Assembly (NCBI RefSeq): GCF_000732925.1
Contig: NZ_CP008953.1
Coordinates: forward strand, 7,309,001 to 7,373,000
Length of the DNA stretch: 64,000 nucleotides
Origin: Amycolatopsis japonica
Lineage (GTDB): Bacteria > Actinomycetota > Actinomycetes > Mycobacteriales > Pseudonocardiaceae
Reading direction: 5' to 3'
Shown: piece by piece, positions 8,160 to 17,016 of the stretch
Layout: every line of letters begins with the position of its first letter
How positions within the stretch are numbered: the stretch's first letter is position 1
Position numbers and translations under genes: made by a program
Notes under the pieces: model-generated
What the model was told of the DNA's origin: nothing
The model's input: only the letters and a program-made list of their open reading frames with translations
Databases searched by the model: none

Positions 8160-9517
8160 CAGACCTCCGCTCCGGCGAGCGCCAGGCCTCGGGTGCTCGC
8201 CACCTCCGACTGCTGTTTGCGCAGATACACCGCCCACGTGACGGCGAAGCACAGGCCGTAGAAGACCAGGAAGGCGACGAACGCCGGCACCCCGCTCTTC
8301 GTGTCCGCGAACGACTGGCGGAAGGCCAGGTTGATGAACAACCCGCCGAGTGCGCCGATCGCGCCGGCCAGCCCGATCAGCGCGCCGGAGAGCTTGCGCG
8401 CCTTGAGCATCTCCAGCGTCTCGTCCGCGCCCTCGCTGATCGCGACCTTCGCCTTGGCGCGGAAGATCGCCGGGATCATCTTGTACGTCGAGCCGTTGCC
8501 GATTCCGGTGAGCACGAACAGCACGATGAACGCGACGGTGAACAGCGCCAGCGAATTCGACGTCGAGGCCAGGATCAGCACCACGGTCGCCGCGGCCATG
8601 CCGACGAACGTCACGAAGGTGATCTTGCCGCCGCCGATCCGGTCGGCCAGCCAGCCGCCCGTCGGCCGCGAGAACGAGCCGAGCAGCGGGCCGAGGAACG
8701 TCACCGCGGCCGCCTGCAGCGGCGTGCGGCCGAACTGGTTCTGCAGCACCAGCCCGAAAGCGAAGCTGTAGCCGATGAACGAACCGAACGTGCCGACGTA
8801 GAGGAACGACATCACCCAGGTGTGCGGATCCTTGACGACCTCGCGCATCGCCTTGGTGTCGCCCTTCATCGAGGCGAGGTTGTCCATGAAGAAGTACGCG
8901 CAGGTCGCGGCGACCACGATCAGCGGGATGTAGATGTAGAGCACCACCCGCGGCGCGGTGGCGCCGACGGTGCCGATGACCAGCAGGCCGATCAGCTGGA
9001 TCGCGGCCACACCGAGGTTCCCGCCGCCCGCGTTCAGCCCGAGCGCCCAGCCCTTGTGCTTCTCCGGGTAGAACGCGTTGATGTTGGTCATCGACGACGC
9101 GAAGTTCCCGCCGCCGACCCCGCCGAGCGCGGCGATCACCAGGAACGTGCCGAGCGAAGTGCCCGGCTGCATCGCGATCGCCGCCAGGATCGTGGGCGCC
9201 AGCAGCAACAGCGCGCTGACGATCGTCCAGTTCCGGCCACCGAACTTCGCCACAGCGAACGTGTAGAGCGGCCTCATCAGCGCGCCGATCAGCGTCGGGG
9301 TCGAGACCAGCAGGAACTTGTCGGCGGCGGAGAAGCCGTACTGCGGGCCCATGAACAGCACCATGACCGACCACAGTGTCCAGACGGAGAAACCGATGTG
9401 CTCGGCCAGGATGGAGAACCAGAGGTTCCGCCGGGCGATCTTCTTCCCGGTCTCCTCCCAGAATTGCTCGTTCTCGGGATCCCAGTGCTCGATCCAGCGC
9501 TTTCCACGAGCTTCCAT
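8159..9517 (-). CDS. narK: NarK-type nitrate/nitrite MFS transporter
   Basis: A 452-residue, about 12-helix major facilitator protein of the nitrate/nitrite porter family. The nitrate signature is visible as ALGGVGGGNFASSM near residue 135 and a related GIGNGSTYKMIP near 335. The N-terminus is hydrophilic (MEARGKRWIEHWDPENEQFW), as in actinobacterial NarK. An excellent AGGAGG lies 6 bp before the ATG at 9517. The 29-bp gap to the upstream oxidoreductase and the one-base overlap with nirB place it inside the nitrate operon. Its likely role is nitrate import, with possible nitrite exchange. Confidence 0.92.
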   Translation of the reverse strand: MEARGKRWIEHWDPENEQFWEETGKKIARRNLWFSILAEHIGFSVWTLWSVMVLFMGPQYGFSAADKFLLVSTPTLIGALMRPLYTFAVAKFGGRNWTIVSALLLLAPTILAAIAMQPGTSLGTFLVIAALGGVGGGNFASSMTNINAFYPEKHKGWALGLNAGGGNLGVAAIQLIGLLVIGTVGATAPRVVLYIYIPLIVVAATCAYFFMDNLASMKGDTKAMREVVKDPHTWVMSFLYVGTFGSFIGYSFAFGLVLQNQFGRTPLQAAAVTFLGPLLGSFSRPTGGWLADRIGGGKITFVTFVGMAAATVVLILASTSNSLALFTVAFIVLFVLTGIGNGSTYKMIPAIFRAKAKVAISEGADETLEMLKARKLSGALIGLAGAIGALGGLFINLAFRQSFADTKSGVPAFVAFLVFYGLCFAVTWAVYLRKQQSEVASTRGLALAGAEV

Positions 9518-9546
9518 GAGGTCCTCCTTGGTGGATGCGTTCGGGT

Positions 9547-10974
9547 TCACTGGGCGGCCAGCCATTTCGCGACCCCGCTCACGGCGTCCTTGCAGCCGCC
9601 GCAGCCGGTCGTCGCACGGGTCGCCCCGGCGAGGGCGGGGACGTCGGTGGCGCCGCCGCGCCACGCTTCGACGAGCCGCCCCTTGGTCACCGCGTTGCAG
9701 CGGCAGATGACCGCCGACGCGGGCAGATCGGCCGGGCTCGACGCCGACGGCGCTCCCGGCGGCAGCGAGCGTCCTAAAAGGACAGCCAGCCGGTCTTCGG
9801 GCACCGGGGTGCCCCGGTCGTAGAGCTGCGTGATCGTCGCGGCCGCGTCGGGCAGGCCGAGCAGGATCGCGCCGGCCACCCGGTTCTCGCGGACGACGAG
9901 CTTGCCGTAACGGCAGCCCGCCGGGTCGCTGAACGTGAGCACTTCGGCGGTCGGGTCGTCCGCGCCGGTCATCGTCTCGCCGAGCGCGGTGAGGTCGATG
10001 CCGCGTGCCTTGAGCCTCGTCACCGCTTGAGTACCGCGGTACCGCGACGCGGATTTCGCGCCGGTGACCAGATCCGCGACGACGGCGGCCTGTTCCCACG
10101 CGGGCTGCACGAGCCCGCCGAACGCGCCGGGATGCTTGGCACAGTCGCCGATCGCGTGGATCCGGCCGTCGCTGGTGCGCAGCAGATCGTCGACGACGAT
10201 GCCGCCCTCGACGGTCAGCCCGGCGTCCACGGCCAGTTTCGTCTCGGGCCGGACGCCGGTGGAGACGACGATGAGATCGGCGGGAACGTGCGTGCCGTCG
10301 TCGAGTTTGAGCCCGTCACCGCTGACGTAGCGCGCGGCGCCGACACCGAGCCGGAAGGCGACGCCGAGTTCTTCGAGCTTCCTGGTCAGCACCCGCGCCG
10401 ATTCCGCGTCCAGCTGCCGTTCCATGATGTGCGGCATCGGATGCACGACGGTCACGAGATTCCCGCGTCCGGCGAGACCTCGCGCGGCCTCCAGGCCGAG
10501 CAGCCCGCCGCCGAGCACCGCGACCGGCGCGCCCAGCCTGGCGGCGTCGAGAATCCGGGCGCAGTCGTCGAGGGTGCGGAACGCGACGACGTCCGGGCCG
10601 GGTTCGAGCCCTTCGACCGGCGGCATCCACGGGTTGGCACCGGTGGCGAGCACGAGCGCGTCGTAGTCCACAGTGGACCCGTCGTCGAGGTGAACCCGCC
10701 GCGTGTCCCGGTCGATCGACGTCGCGGAGACCCCCCGGCGAAGATCCGCACGGGTACGGGACGGCCATTCGTCGTCGTGCAGCCGGACGGCCTCGGGCCG
10801 CATGGTGCCGGCGACCACCGACGAGAGCAGTACCCGGTTGTAGGCGGTGTGTTCCTCCGCGCCGACGACGGTGAGCCGCACGCGCTCGCCGTCGGGATCG
10901 CGGCGCTGGATCTCGTCCGCGAGCCGCGCGCCCGCCATCCCGTATCCGGCGATGACCACCGACCGGGGGCTCAC
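9547..10974 (-). CDS. nasB: nitrate reductase electron-transfer FAD/NAD(P)H oxidoreductase (NasB-like)
   Basis: A 475-residue flavoprotein like the N-terminal half of NirB. It has dinucleotide folds at SVVIAGYGMAGARLADEI (residues 4-21) and VAVLGGGLLGLEAARGL (about 150), and a C-terminal BFD [2Fe-2S] domain with CRCNAVTKG and CGGCKDAV. It probably passes electrons from NAD(P)H to the molybdenum nitrate reductase encoded just upstream. The GTG start at 10974 (SPRSVVIAG follows) overlaps the nasA stop by 4 bp. A stand-alone role in nitrite reduction is unlikely because the siroheme domains are absent. The symbol is by analogy with Bacillus. Confidence 0.85.
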   Translation of the reverse strand: MSPRSVVIAGYGMAGARLADEIQRRDPDGERVRLTVVGAEEHTAYNRVLLSSVVAGTMRPEAVRLHDDEWPSRTRADLRRGVSATSIDRDTRRVHLDDGSTVDYDALVLATGANPWMPPVEGLEPGPDVVAFRTLDDCARILDAARLGAPVAVLGGGLLGLEAARGLAGRGNLVTVVHPMPHIMERQLDAESARVLTRKLEELGVAFRLGVGAARYVSGDGLKLDDGTHVPADLIVVSTGVRPETKLAVDAGLTVEGGIVVDDLLRTSDGRIHAIGDCAKHPGAFGGLVQPAWEQAAVVADLVTGAKSASRYRGTQAVTRLKARGIDLTALGETMTGADDPTAEVLTFSDPAGCRYGKLVVRENRVAGAILLGLPDAAATITQLYDRGTPVPEDRLAVLLGRSLPPGAPSASSPADLPASAVICRCNAVTKGRLVEAWRGGATDVPALAGATRATTGCGGCKDAVSGVAKWLAAQ

Positions 10975-13040
10975 GCGACGACCTCGGCCGGGGCGAGCGC
11001 GACCGCGCACACCTTGAACTCGGGCATCCGGCTCGCCGGGTCGAGCGCCGGGTTGGTCAGCAGGTTCGCCCTGCCCTCACCGGGGAAATGGAACGGCAGG
11101 AACACCAGGTCGGGGCGCAGCGACGCCACACAACGGACACGTGCGACGGTCTCCCCGCGGCGGGAGCGCACGAGCGCGAGGTCGCCCTCGGCCAGCCCCG
11201 CGCGGGCAGCGGTGTCGGGATGAACTTCCACGAAGGCCTCCGCCACGACGTCGTTGAGTTCCTTGACCAGCCGGGTCTGCGCCCCGGACTGGTAGTGCTG
11301 CAGGACCCGCCCGGTGGTGGCCTGCAAGGGGAATTCGGCGTCCGGCAGCTCGGCCGGGCCGACGTGGTCCACCGGCACGAACCGCGCGCGGCCGTCCGGG
11401 TGAGCGAAGGAGTCGAGGAACATCCGCGGTGTGCCGGGATGTGATTCCGCCGGGACGGGCCAGTAAAGGGCTTCGCCGTCGCGGAGCCGGTCGTAGGTGA
11501 TGCCCGAGTAGTCGGCGACGCCACCCTTGGACGCGCGGCGGAGCTCGGTGAAGACGGTCTCGGCGTCCGTCGGGAACCGTCCGTCGGGCTGACCGAACCG
11601 GCGGGCGAGTTCGGAAAGCACATAAAGATCGGTCTTCGCGCCGGACGGCGGATCGATCGCCTTGCGCCGCAGGAGGATCCGGCCTTCGAGGTTGGTCATC
11701 GTGCCGTCCTCCTCGGCCCACTGGGTGACCGGCAGGACGACGTCGGCCATCGCCGCCGTCTCCGAGAGGACGAGGTCCGAGACCACCAGGAAGTCCAAAG
11801 AGGACACCTTGTCCTGGATGTTCCCGGCGCCGGGCGCGGAAACGACGAGGTTGCTGCCGAACACCATCAGCGCGCTCGGCCCGTCTTCGGTGCCGAGCGC
11901 CTCCAGCAGCTCGACCGCCGACCGGCCCGGCCCCGGCAGGGATTCCGGTGGCACACCCCAGACCCCGGCGACGTATTCGCGCGCGGCGGGGTCGTCGATC
12001 TTGCGATAGCCGGGCAGCTGGTCGGCCTTCTGCCCGTGCTCGCGACCGCCTTGACCGTTGCCCTGCCCGGTCAGGCAGCCGAAACCGGATCCCTTGCTCC
12101 CCGGTAGGCCGAGGGCGAGCGAGAGATTGATCCAGGCGTTGACCATCGCGGTGCCGTTGGCGTGCTGTTCGGTGCCGCGCGCGGTGAGGACGTAGGTGTT
12201 GCGGGCCGCGGCGAGCTTGGCGGCGACCCGGCGCTGGTCCGCGGCGGAGACGCCGGTGATCTGCTCGACGCGCTCCGGCCACCAGGCCGCGACCGAACGC
12301 CACAGCTCTTCGAAACCGTTCGTCCTCGAGACCACATAGGACTTGTCGAGGAGGCCGTCGGCGACGACGGCGTGCAGGATGCCTTGCGCGAGCGCGAGGT
12401 CCGTACCCGGCGCGGGCTGCAAGTGCAAGCCGGCCAGTTCGGCGGTCGGCGTGCGGCGCGGGTCGACGACGATCAGATCCGCGCCCCGCAGGTGCTGGGT
12501 GAACGGCGGCATCGTCTCGGCCGGGTTCGCGCCGATCAGCAACACCGCGTCGGCGTCGGCGAGATCCGTGACCGGGAACGGCATCCCACGGTCGGCGCCG
12601 AACGCCTTGATCCCGGCGGCGGCCGCCGACGACATGCAGAACCGGCCGTTGTAGTCGATCTGCGAGGTGCCCAGCGCGACGCGGGCGAACTTCCCCAGCA
12701 GATAGGCCTTCTCGTTGGTCAGCCCGCCGCCGCCGAAGACGGCGACCGCGTCGGCACCCCTGGCCGCGCGGATCTCGGTGAGCCGCCGGGCGACGAGGTC
12801 GAGCGCTTCCGTCCAGCTCGCGGGCCGGAGTTCGCCGTCGACCCTGATCAGCGGCGTCGTCAGGCGGGACGGCGAGGTGAGCAGCTCCCCCGACGTCCAG
12901 CCCTTCTGGCACAGGCCGCCGGCGTTGACCGGGAAGTCGCGCGGGGCGACCCGGGCGCCGTCGAGGCTCATCCCGCACTGCAGGGCGCAGTAGGGGCAGT
13001 GCGTGTCCACCGCGGTCACGGTGGGGGCGGCGAGCGGCAC
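10971..13040 (-). CDS. nasA: assimilatory nitrate reductase catalytic subunit (molybdopterin)
   Basis: A 689-residue member of the DMSO reductase superfamily reducing nitrate to nitrite in the cytoplasm. The N-terminus carries the [4Fe-4S] ligands C15, C18, C22 and C44 (HCPYCALQC, then GGLCQKG). Molybdopterin-guanine dinucleotide binding regions follow (VLLIGANPAETMPP, LTGQGNGQGGREHGQKADQL, VLPVTQWAEEDGTM), and a C-terminal dinucleotide-binding barrel ends the chain. GTG at 13040 is chosen because AGGAGG sits 5 bp upstream; another in-frame GTG at 13046 is directly against that site. There is no Tat signal, so the enzyme is cytoplasmic. It is the first gene of the six-gene nitrate operon. Confidence 0.93.
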   Translation of the reverse strand: MPLAAPTVTAVDTHCPYCALQCGMSLDGARVAPRDFPVNAGGLCQKGWTSGELLTSPSRLTTPLIRVDGELRPASWTEALDLVARRLTEIRAARGADAVAVFGGGGLTNEKAYLLGKFARVALGTSQIDYNGRFCMSSAAAAGIKAFGADRGMPFPVTDLADADAVLLIGANPAETMPPFTQHLRGADLIVVDPRRTPTAELAGLHLQPAPGTDLALAQGILHAVVADGLLDKSYVVSRTNGFEELWRSVAAWWPERVEQITGVSAADQRRVAAKLAAARNTYVLTARGTEQHANGTAMVNAWINLSLALGLPGSKGSGFGCLTGQGNGQGGREHGQKADQLPGYRKIDDPAAREYVAGVWGVPPESLPGPGRSAVELLEALGTEDGPSALMVFGSNLVVSAPGAGNIQDKVSSLDFLVVSDLVLSETAAMADVVLPVTQWAEEDGTMTNLEGRILLRRKAIDPPSGAKTDLYVLSELARRFGQPDGRFPTDAETVFTELRRASKGGVADYSGITYDRLRDGEALYWPVPAESHPGTPRMFLDSFAHPDGRARFVPVDHVGPAELPDAEFPLQATTGRVLQHYQSGAQTRLVKELNDVVAEAFVEVHPDTAARAGLAEGDLALVRSRRGETVARVRCVASLRPDLVFLPFHFPGEGRANLLTNPALDPASRMPEFKVCAVALAPAEVVA

Positions 13041-13087
13041 GGGCACCTCCTCCAGGCGTCGATAGCGCTTGAAGGTAGGTAGGCCGT

Positions 13088-13124
13088 GTTACCTGAAAAC
13101 TCCTGAATGTTTCAGGCGTTTGAC
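13088..13124 (-). promoter_or_regulatory. candidate GlnR-type operator upstream of nasA
   Basis: Read on the minus strand, GTCAA-n6-GAAAC lies at 13124-13109, one mismatch from the actinobacterial GlnR half-site pair GTnAC-n6-GAAAC. GTTAC at 13088 on the plus strand and the weak ACTCC at 13099 keep roughly 11-bp spacing. The site is 48-85 bp before the nasA start, where GlnR acts on nitrate genes in Streptomyces and Amycolatopsis. This is a match by eye to a remembered consensus. Confidence 0.4.
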
Positions 13125-13340
13125 ATTGCCCGCCGCCGATGGACGTCACACCGTGAACTCCGTGCTGTCCGTGAAGGCAACCGATGCCCCCAATGCCACA
13201 TTGGGGACACTCGACCGCCGACGAGCCGAACCAAACGGTCATTCAGTCGAAATCGGGCAAGTTCTTCCCGCGGCTTCGGTGATCCGACACAGCCAGCGAA
13301 CTCCTCGATACGGTTCCGCCCCTTGTCTCCCGGATCGCGC

Positions 13341-13387
13341 GCGAAAGCCACTTTCAGGACATCTGACGTCCCGAAAGTGGCTTTCGC
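13341..13387. repeat. hairpin, family B copy 1
   Basis: A perfect 15-bp stem: GCGAAAGCCACTTTC at 13341-13355 and its complement at 13373-13387. The 17-nt loop holds a second GGAC/GTCC stem. It lies in the unusual 514-bp gap between the divergent nasA and padR genes. No further coding sequence is seen in that gap; it also contains the candidate GlnR site, a family C hairpin and the PadR operator. Confidence 0.7.
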
Positions 13388-13420
13388 GACACCTCTCGAT
13401 GCGGCACAGGTCCTATGAGG

Positions 13421-13499
13421 GCTGAAGGGGCCCTTCACCGCATGCCACGCGGCGAAGGGAGCTTTCACCACGTCACATGCGGCGAAAGGCCCCTTCAGC
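13421..13499. repeat. hairpin, family C copy 1 (long loop)
   Basis: Arms of 24 bp with two mismatches, beginning GCTGAAGGGGCCCTTCACC at 13421 and ending GGCCCCTTCAGC at 13499. The intervening sequence holds a third related motif, GCGAAGGGAGCTTTCACC. It ends 12 bp before the PadR operator, so it may insulate padR from transcription originating on the nitrate side. Confidence 0.65.
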
Positions 13500-13510
13500 A
13501 ACTATGCACC

Positions 13511-13545
13511 GTGTGTATAGACCGTGCGTATACACACTGTGTATA
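13511..13545. promoter_or_regulatory. PadR operator (inverted repeat plus extra half-site)
   Basis: GTGTGTATA at 13511-13519 and its exact complement TATACACAC at 13529-13537 form a perfect inverted repeat with a 9-nt spacer. A third half-site TGTGTATA follows at 13538-13545, 10 bp before the padR start. The AT-rich motif stands out in high-GC DNA and resembles known PadR sites. Autorepression by the adjacent PadR is the likely use. Confidence 0.7.
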
Positions 13546-13554
13546 GTCGCCCGC

Positions 13555-14079
13555 ATGTCCATCGGGAACACCCTGCTCGGCCTGCTCGAAGCCGGTCCGA
13601 AGCACGGTTACGACCTCAAACAGCTTTACGACAAGCAGTTCCGCCAAGACCGTCCACTGCACTACGGGCAGGTCTATTCGACGTTGAACCGGCTCCTGAA
13701 GAACGGCCTCGTCGAGGAGAACGGCGTCGAAGCGGGCGGCGGTCCGGACCGGAAGCGGTACGCGATCACCGACGCCGGCGTCACCAACGTCGAGGAATGG
13801 CTGAAGAGCCCGGAAAACCCCTCCGTCTACCTGCAGAACACGCTCTACACCAAGGTCGTGCTCGCGCTCCTGTCCGGCCGCGGCGCCCAGGATCTGCTCG
13901 ACGCGCAGCGGAGCTCCCATCTGCGCGCCATGCGCGAGCTCACCGCCCGCAAGACCGCCGGAGACCTCGCCGACCAGCTGATCTGCGACCACGCACTGTT
14001 CCACCTGGAGGCGGATCTGCGGTGGCTGGAGCTCACCGCCGCCCGCCTCGACGACCTCGCGCGCCAGCTGACGCGCTGA
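13555..14079 (+). CDS. PadR-family transcriptional regulator
   Basis: A 174-residue PadR regulator. The N-terminal winged helix is clear (NTLLGLLEAGPKHGYDLKQL, HYGQVYSTLNRLLKNGLVEE, KRYAITDAG), and a C-terminal helical Vir_act_alpha_C-type dimerisation region follows. PadR proteins usually repress nearby transport genes until a toxic compound binds. The start ATG at 13555 follows a strong inverted-repeat operator. The ABC ATPase begins 15 bp after its stop, so regulator and transporter probably form one autoregulated operon. Confidence 0.9.
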   Translation: MSIGNTLLGLLEAGPKHGYDLKQLYDKQFRQDRPLHYGQVYSTLNRLLKNGLVEENGVEAGGGPDRKRYAITDAGVTNVEEWLKSPENPSVYLQNTLYTKVVLALLSGRGAQDLLDAQRSSHLRAMRELTARKTAGDLADQLICDHALFHLEADLRWLELTAARLDDLARQLTR

Positions 14080-14094
14080 TCTGGGGACCACACA

Positions 14095-14775
14095 GTGGAA
14101 ACACCGTTGTTACACGGCCTGGGCCTGCACAAGGCCTTCGGTCCGAATCAGGCGCTGGCCGGGGCCGGGCTGACGCTCGAACCCGGCGAGATCGTCGCGG
14201 TCATGGGGCCGTCGGGATCCGGGAAGTCGACCCTGCTGCACTGCCTGTCCGGGATCGTCCGGCCCGACGAAGGTCAGGTCTCCTTCCGCGGGCGTGACCT
14301 CGCGAGCATGTCCGACGCCGAACGCAGTGCCCTGCGGCGTACCGAATTCGGTTTCGTCTTCCAGTTCGGGCAGCTCGTGCCGGAGCTGACCTGCCTGGAG
14401 AACGTCGCGCTGCCGCTGCGGCTGAGCGGGATGAGGCGCCGCCCCGCCGAGCGGATCGCGCGCGGCTGGCTCGACCGGCTGGCGGTCGGCGACATCGACG
14501 ACAGCACGCCCGGCCAGGTTTCCGGCGGGCAGAGCCAGCGGGTCGCGATGGCCAGGGCGCTGGTCACCGAACCGTCGGTGGTCTTCGCCGACGAACCGAC
14601 CGGCGCGCTGGACACGCTCAGCGGAGAACTGGTCATGCGCCTGCTGTCCGAGGCGGCGAAACAAACCGACGCCGCCGTCGTCCTGGTCACCCACGAACCG
14701 CGGGTGGCCGCTTACTCCGATCGGGAGGTCATCGTGCGCGACGGCCGGACACGGGAACCGGTGGTGACCCGATGA
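14095..14775 (+). CDS. ABC transporter ATP-binding protein (MacB/LolD-like)
   Basis: A 226-residue ATPase with Walker A GPSGSGKST near residue 40, Q-loop FVFQFGQLVPELT, signature VSGGQSQRVAMARAL near 142 and Walker B VVFADEPTGALD near 162. The sequence class is that of FtsX-type export or lipoprotein-release systems. GTG at 14095 is the start. Its stop overlaps the permease start by 4 bp (ATGA), so the two subunits are translationally coupled. With the PadR regulator upstream this looks like an inducible antibiotic or peptide resistance exporter; the substrate is unknown. Confidence 0.92.
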   Translation: METPLLHGLGLHKAFGPNQALAGAGLTLEPGEIVAVMGPSGSGKSTLLHCLSGIVRPDEGQVSFRGRDLASMSDAERSALRRTEFGFVFQFGQLVPELTCLENVALPLRLSGMRRRPAERIARGWLDRLAVGDIDDSTPGQVSGGQSQRVAMARALVTEPSVVFADEPTGALDTLSGELVMRLLSEAAKQTDAAVVLVTHEPRVAAYSDREVIVRDGRTREPVVTR

Positions 14776-17015
14776 CCGGGCGCGAAGACCTGATGCTCGG
14801 GTTCCGGCTGGCCGTCGGGGGCGGCCGGGGCTCGATCGTCAGGCTCCTCCTGAGCACGGTCGGCATCGGGCTCGCGGTCGCGGTCCTCCTGATCGGCGCC
14901 TCCGCGGGCACCGTCAAGGAGAACCGCGACCAGCGGACGTACGCCGCTTCACCGCGGTACGGACAGATCCCGGGTATCGCACCGCTGAACTACCACGCGA
15001 CGACGACCGACTTCCGCGGTCAGGCGATCTCGCTCGTCCATCTTCAAGCCACCGGGCCGAACTCGCCGATCCCGCCGGGAGTGGACCGGCTGCCCGCGCC
15101 GGGCGAGGTCTTCCTTTCCCCGAAGCTCGACGAACTCGTCGCGGCCGATACCAGTGGCCTGTTGCGGCCCCGTCTGCCCGGCAAGCCGGTCGGGATCATC
15201 GATGCGGAAGCCGTGCTCAATCCGAATGATCTCGTCGTCTACGCAGGCACGGGCAATCCGCGGAACGGCGTCGCGATCTATGCCTTCGGTGCCCCTCCCG
15301 GCTACGAAACGCCGTTCGAACGGGGACTCCTCTCGCTCCTGCTGCTCGGGCTCTTCGTCCTCCTCACGCCGGTGTTCATCTTCGTCGGGACGGTCTCCCG
15401 GCTCGGCGGCGCGGCCCGGGACCGGCGGCTCGCCGCGTTGCGGCTGGCGGGTTCGTCCCTCGCTCAACTGCGCCGGATCACCGCCGCGGAATCCCTCGTG
15501 GGCGCCGCGGCCGGTCTGGTCGTCGGTACCGCGCTGTTCCTGCTCTTCCGCGGCACGGCGGCGAACTTGCAGGTGTTCCGGTTCGGGTTGTACCCGGACG
15601 ACCTGACGCCGTCGTGGCCGCTGGTGGTGCTGATCGTGCTCGCGGTCCCGGCCCTGACCGTGGCGGCGGCTTGGGCGTCCCAGCGGCACCTGGTCGTCGA
15701 ACCGCTCGGCGTCGTCCGCGAGACCGCGCAGCCGAAGCGAAGGTTGTGGTGGCGGCTGCTGCCGGTCGTCATCGGAATCCTGTTGATCGCCCCGGATTTC
15801 GGTGTCGCGAGCGAACTCGGCCGCTGGGCGCTGATCGGCGGCGCGGCACTGCTGATGGTCGGGATCCCCGCGCTGCTGCCGTGGCTGCTGGAACGCGTCG
15901 TTTCCCGGATCAAGGGCGGGCCGCCGTCGTTCCAGCTCGCGATCCGCCGTATGCAGAGCGACAGCGGGACCCCGTCACGGGTGGTCGCGGGTCTCTGCGT
16001 GGTCCTCGCCGGGGCGATCGCGCTGCAGAGCCTCCTGGCGGGACAGGCCGCGATGGAGGCCGATCGCCACGACGACACGGGAGGCCGGATCACCGTCTAC
16101 GCGGACGGTTCCGTGGCCGATCGGGCGATCGCCGCGGTCCGCACGGTCCCCGGCGCGGCTGATTTCCAGGTGTTGCGTTCGCTGTTCGTCGAGGGGAAGC
16201 GCCAGGACGGCATGCTCGTACTGATCGCCGTCGCCGACTGCGCCACGATCGAGGCGACGACCACCGCGACCGGTTGCCGTGACGGCGACGTGTTCGCCGA
16301 CCCGTCCTTCCTCCACATAGGACAGTCAGCGAAGATCACGGACAACGACAAACGGGAGCAACCGTGGACCGTTCCGGTCACCCCGCGACCGTTCGAGGTG
16401 AAGCCATCGAGCGTCACCGAGACTCTGGCGCCACAAGTGCTCGCGACGCCCGCGGCGGTGGCGGGTGTCGACCTGGCCTCGGCCTTGGTCACGGCGACCC
16501 TGCGCGGGACGACCGGGAATCCGGATTTCGTCGAGCTGGTGCGGAACTCCGTGGCACCGTACAGCGGGCAGGTCACCGTGGCGGCCTACAAGGGGGAACG
16601 GGCCTCCACCGAGGCCCTGATGTTCGACGACGCGCGGGACATCCTGCTCGGCGGCGCGCTGTTCGTCCTGCTGCTGGCCGGGGTGAGCCTGCTGGTGCTC
16701 GCCCAGGAACAGGTCCGTGAACGGCGGCGAGCCCTCGGCGCGCTGTCCGCCACCGGCGTCCCGGTGCGCGTGATCGTCCGGTCCTTGCTGTGGCAGAACG
16801 GAATCCCGCTGCTGCTGGGCATCGTGCTCGCGACGGCGACCGGGATCGCCGTCGCCGCGCTGGGCAAGCGGCTGTTCTGGGACGGGCTGTACGTCGACTG
16901 GTCCGCGGTCGCGCTGCTCGCCGCGGCGGCCGTCGTGATGGTGCTGCTGGTGACGGCGTCGACGGTGCCGTCCGTGCGTTCGGCGGCGAAGACGGAGAAC
17001 CTGCGCACCGAGTGA
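14772..17015 (+). CDS. FtsX-like ABC transporter permease
   Basis: A 747-residue membrane protein with one N-terminal helix (IVRLLLSTVGIGLAVAVLLIG), a 150-residue extracytoplasmic region, then a first FtsX helical unit (LLSLLLLGLFVLLTPVFIFV onward), a second large outer region and a final helical unit at the C-terminus (LLGGALFVLLLAGVSLLVLA). This two-FtsX-domain layout fits a homodimeric or single-subunit permease partnered by the ATPase just upstream. It ends one base before the stop of the convergent TIGR02569 gene, leaving no room for a terminator. Confidence 0.88.
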   Translation: MTGREDLMLGFRLAVGGGRGSIVRLLLSTVGIGLAVAVLLIGASAGTVKENRDQRTYAASPRYGQIPGIAPLNYHATTTDFRGQAISLVHLQATGPNSPIPPGVDRLPAPGEVFLSPKLDELVAADTSGLLRPRLPGKPVGIIDAEAVLNPNDLVVYAGTGNPRNGVAIYAFGAPPGYETPFERGLLSLLLLGLFVLLTPVFIFVGTVSRLGGAARDRRLAALRLAGSSLAQLRRITAAESLVGAAAGLVVGTALFLLFRGTAANLQVFRFGLYPDDLTPSWPLVVLIVLAVPALTVAAAWASQRHLVVEPLGVVRETAQPKRRLWWRLLPVVIGILLIAPDFGVASELGRWALIGGAALLMVGIPALLPWLLERVVSRIKGGPPSFQLAIRRMQSDSGTPSRVVAGLCVVLAGAIALQSLLAGQAAMEADRHDDTGGRITVYADGSVADRAIAAVRTVPGAADFQVLRSLFVEGKRQDGMLVLIAVADCATIEATTTATGCRDGDVFADPSFLHIGQSAKITDNDKREQPWTVPVTPRPFEVKPSSVTETLAPQVLATPAAVAGVDLASALVTATLRGTTGNPDFVELVRNSVAPYSGQVTVAAYKGERASTEALMFDDARDILLGGALFVLLLAGVSLLVLAQEQVRERRRALGALSATGVPVRVIVRSLLWQNGIPLLLGIVLATATGIAVAALGKRLFWDGLYVDWSAVALLAAAAVVMVLLVTASTVPSVRSAAKTENLRTE

Positions 17016-17016
17016 C

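Noticed and set aside
5826..8261. An 811-codon plus-strand frame inside nirB
   Set aside because: It is antisense to nirB, rich in Arg, Asp and His from reverse-complement GC codons, and has no domain; nirB is certain.
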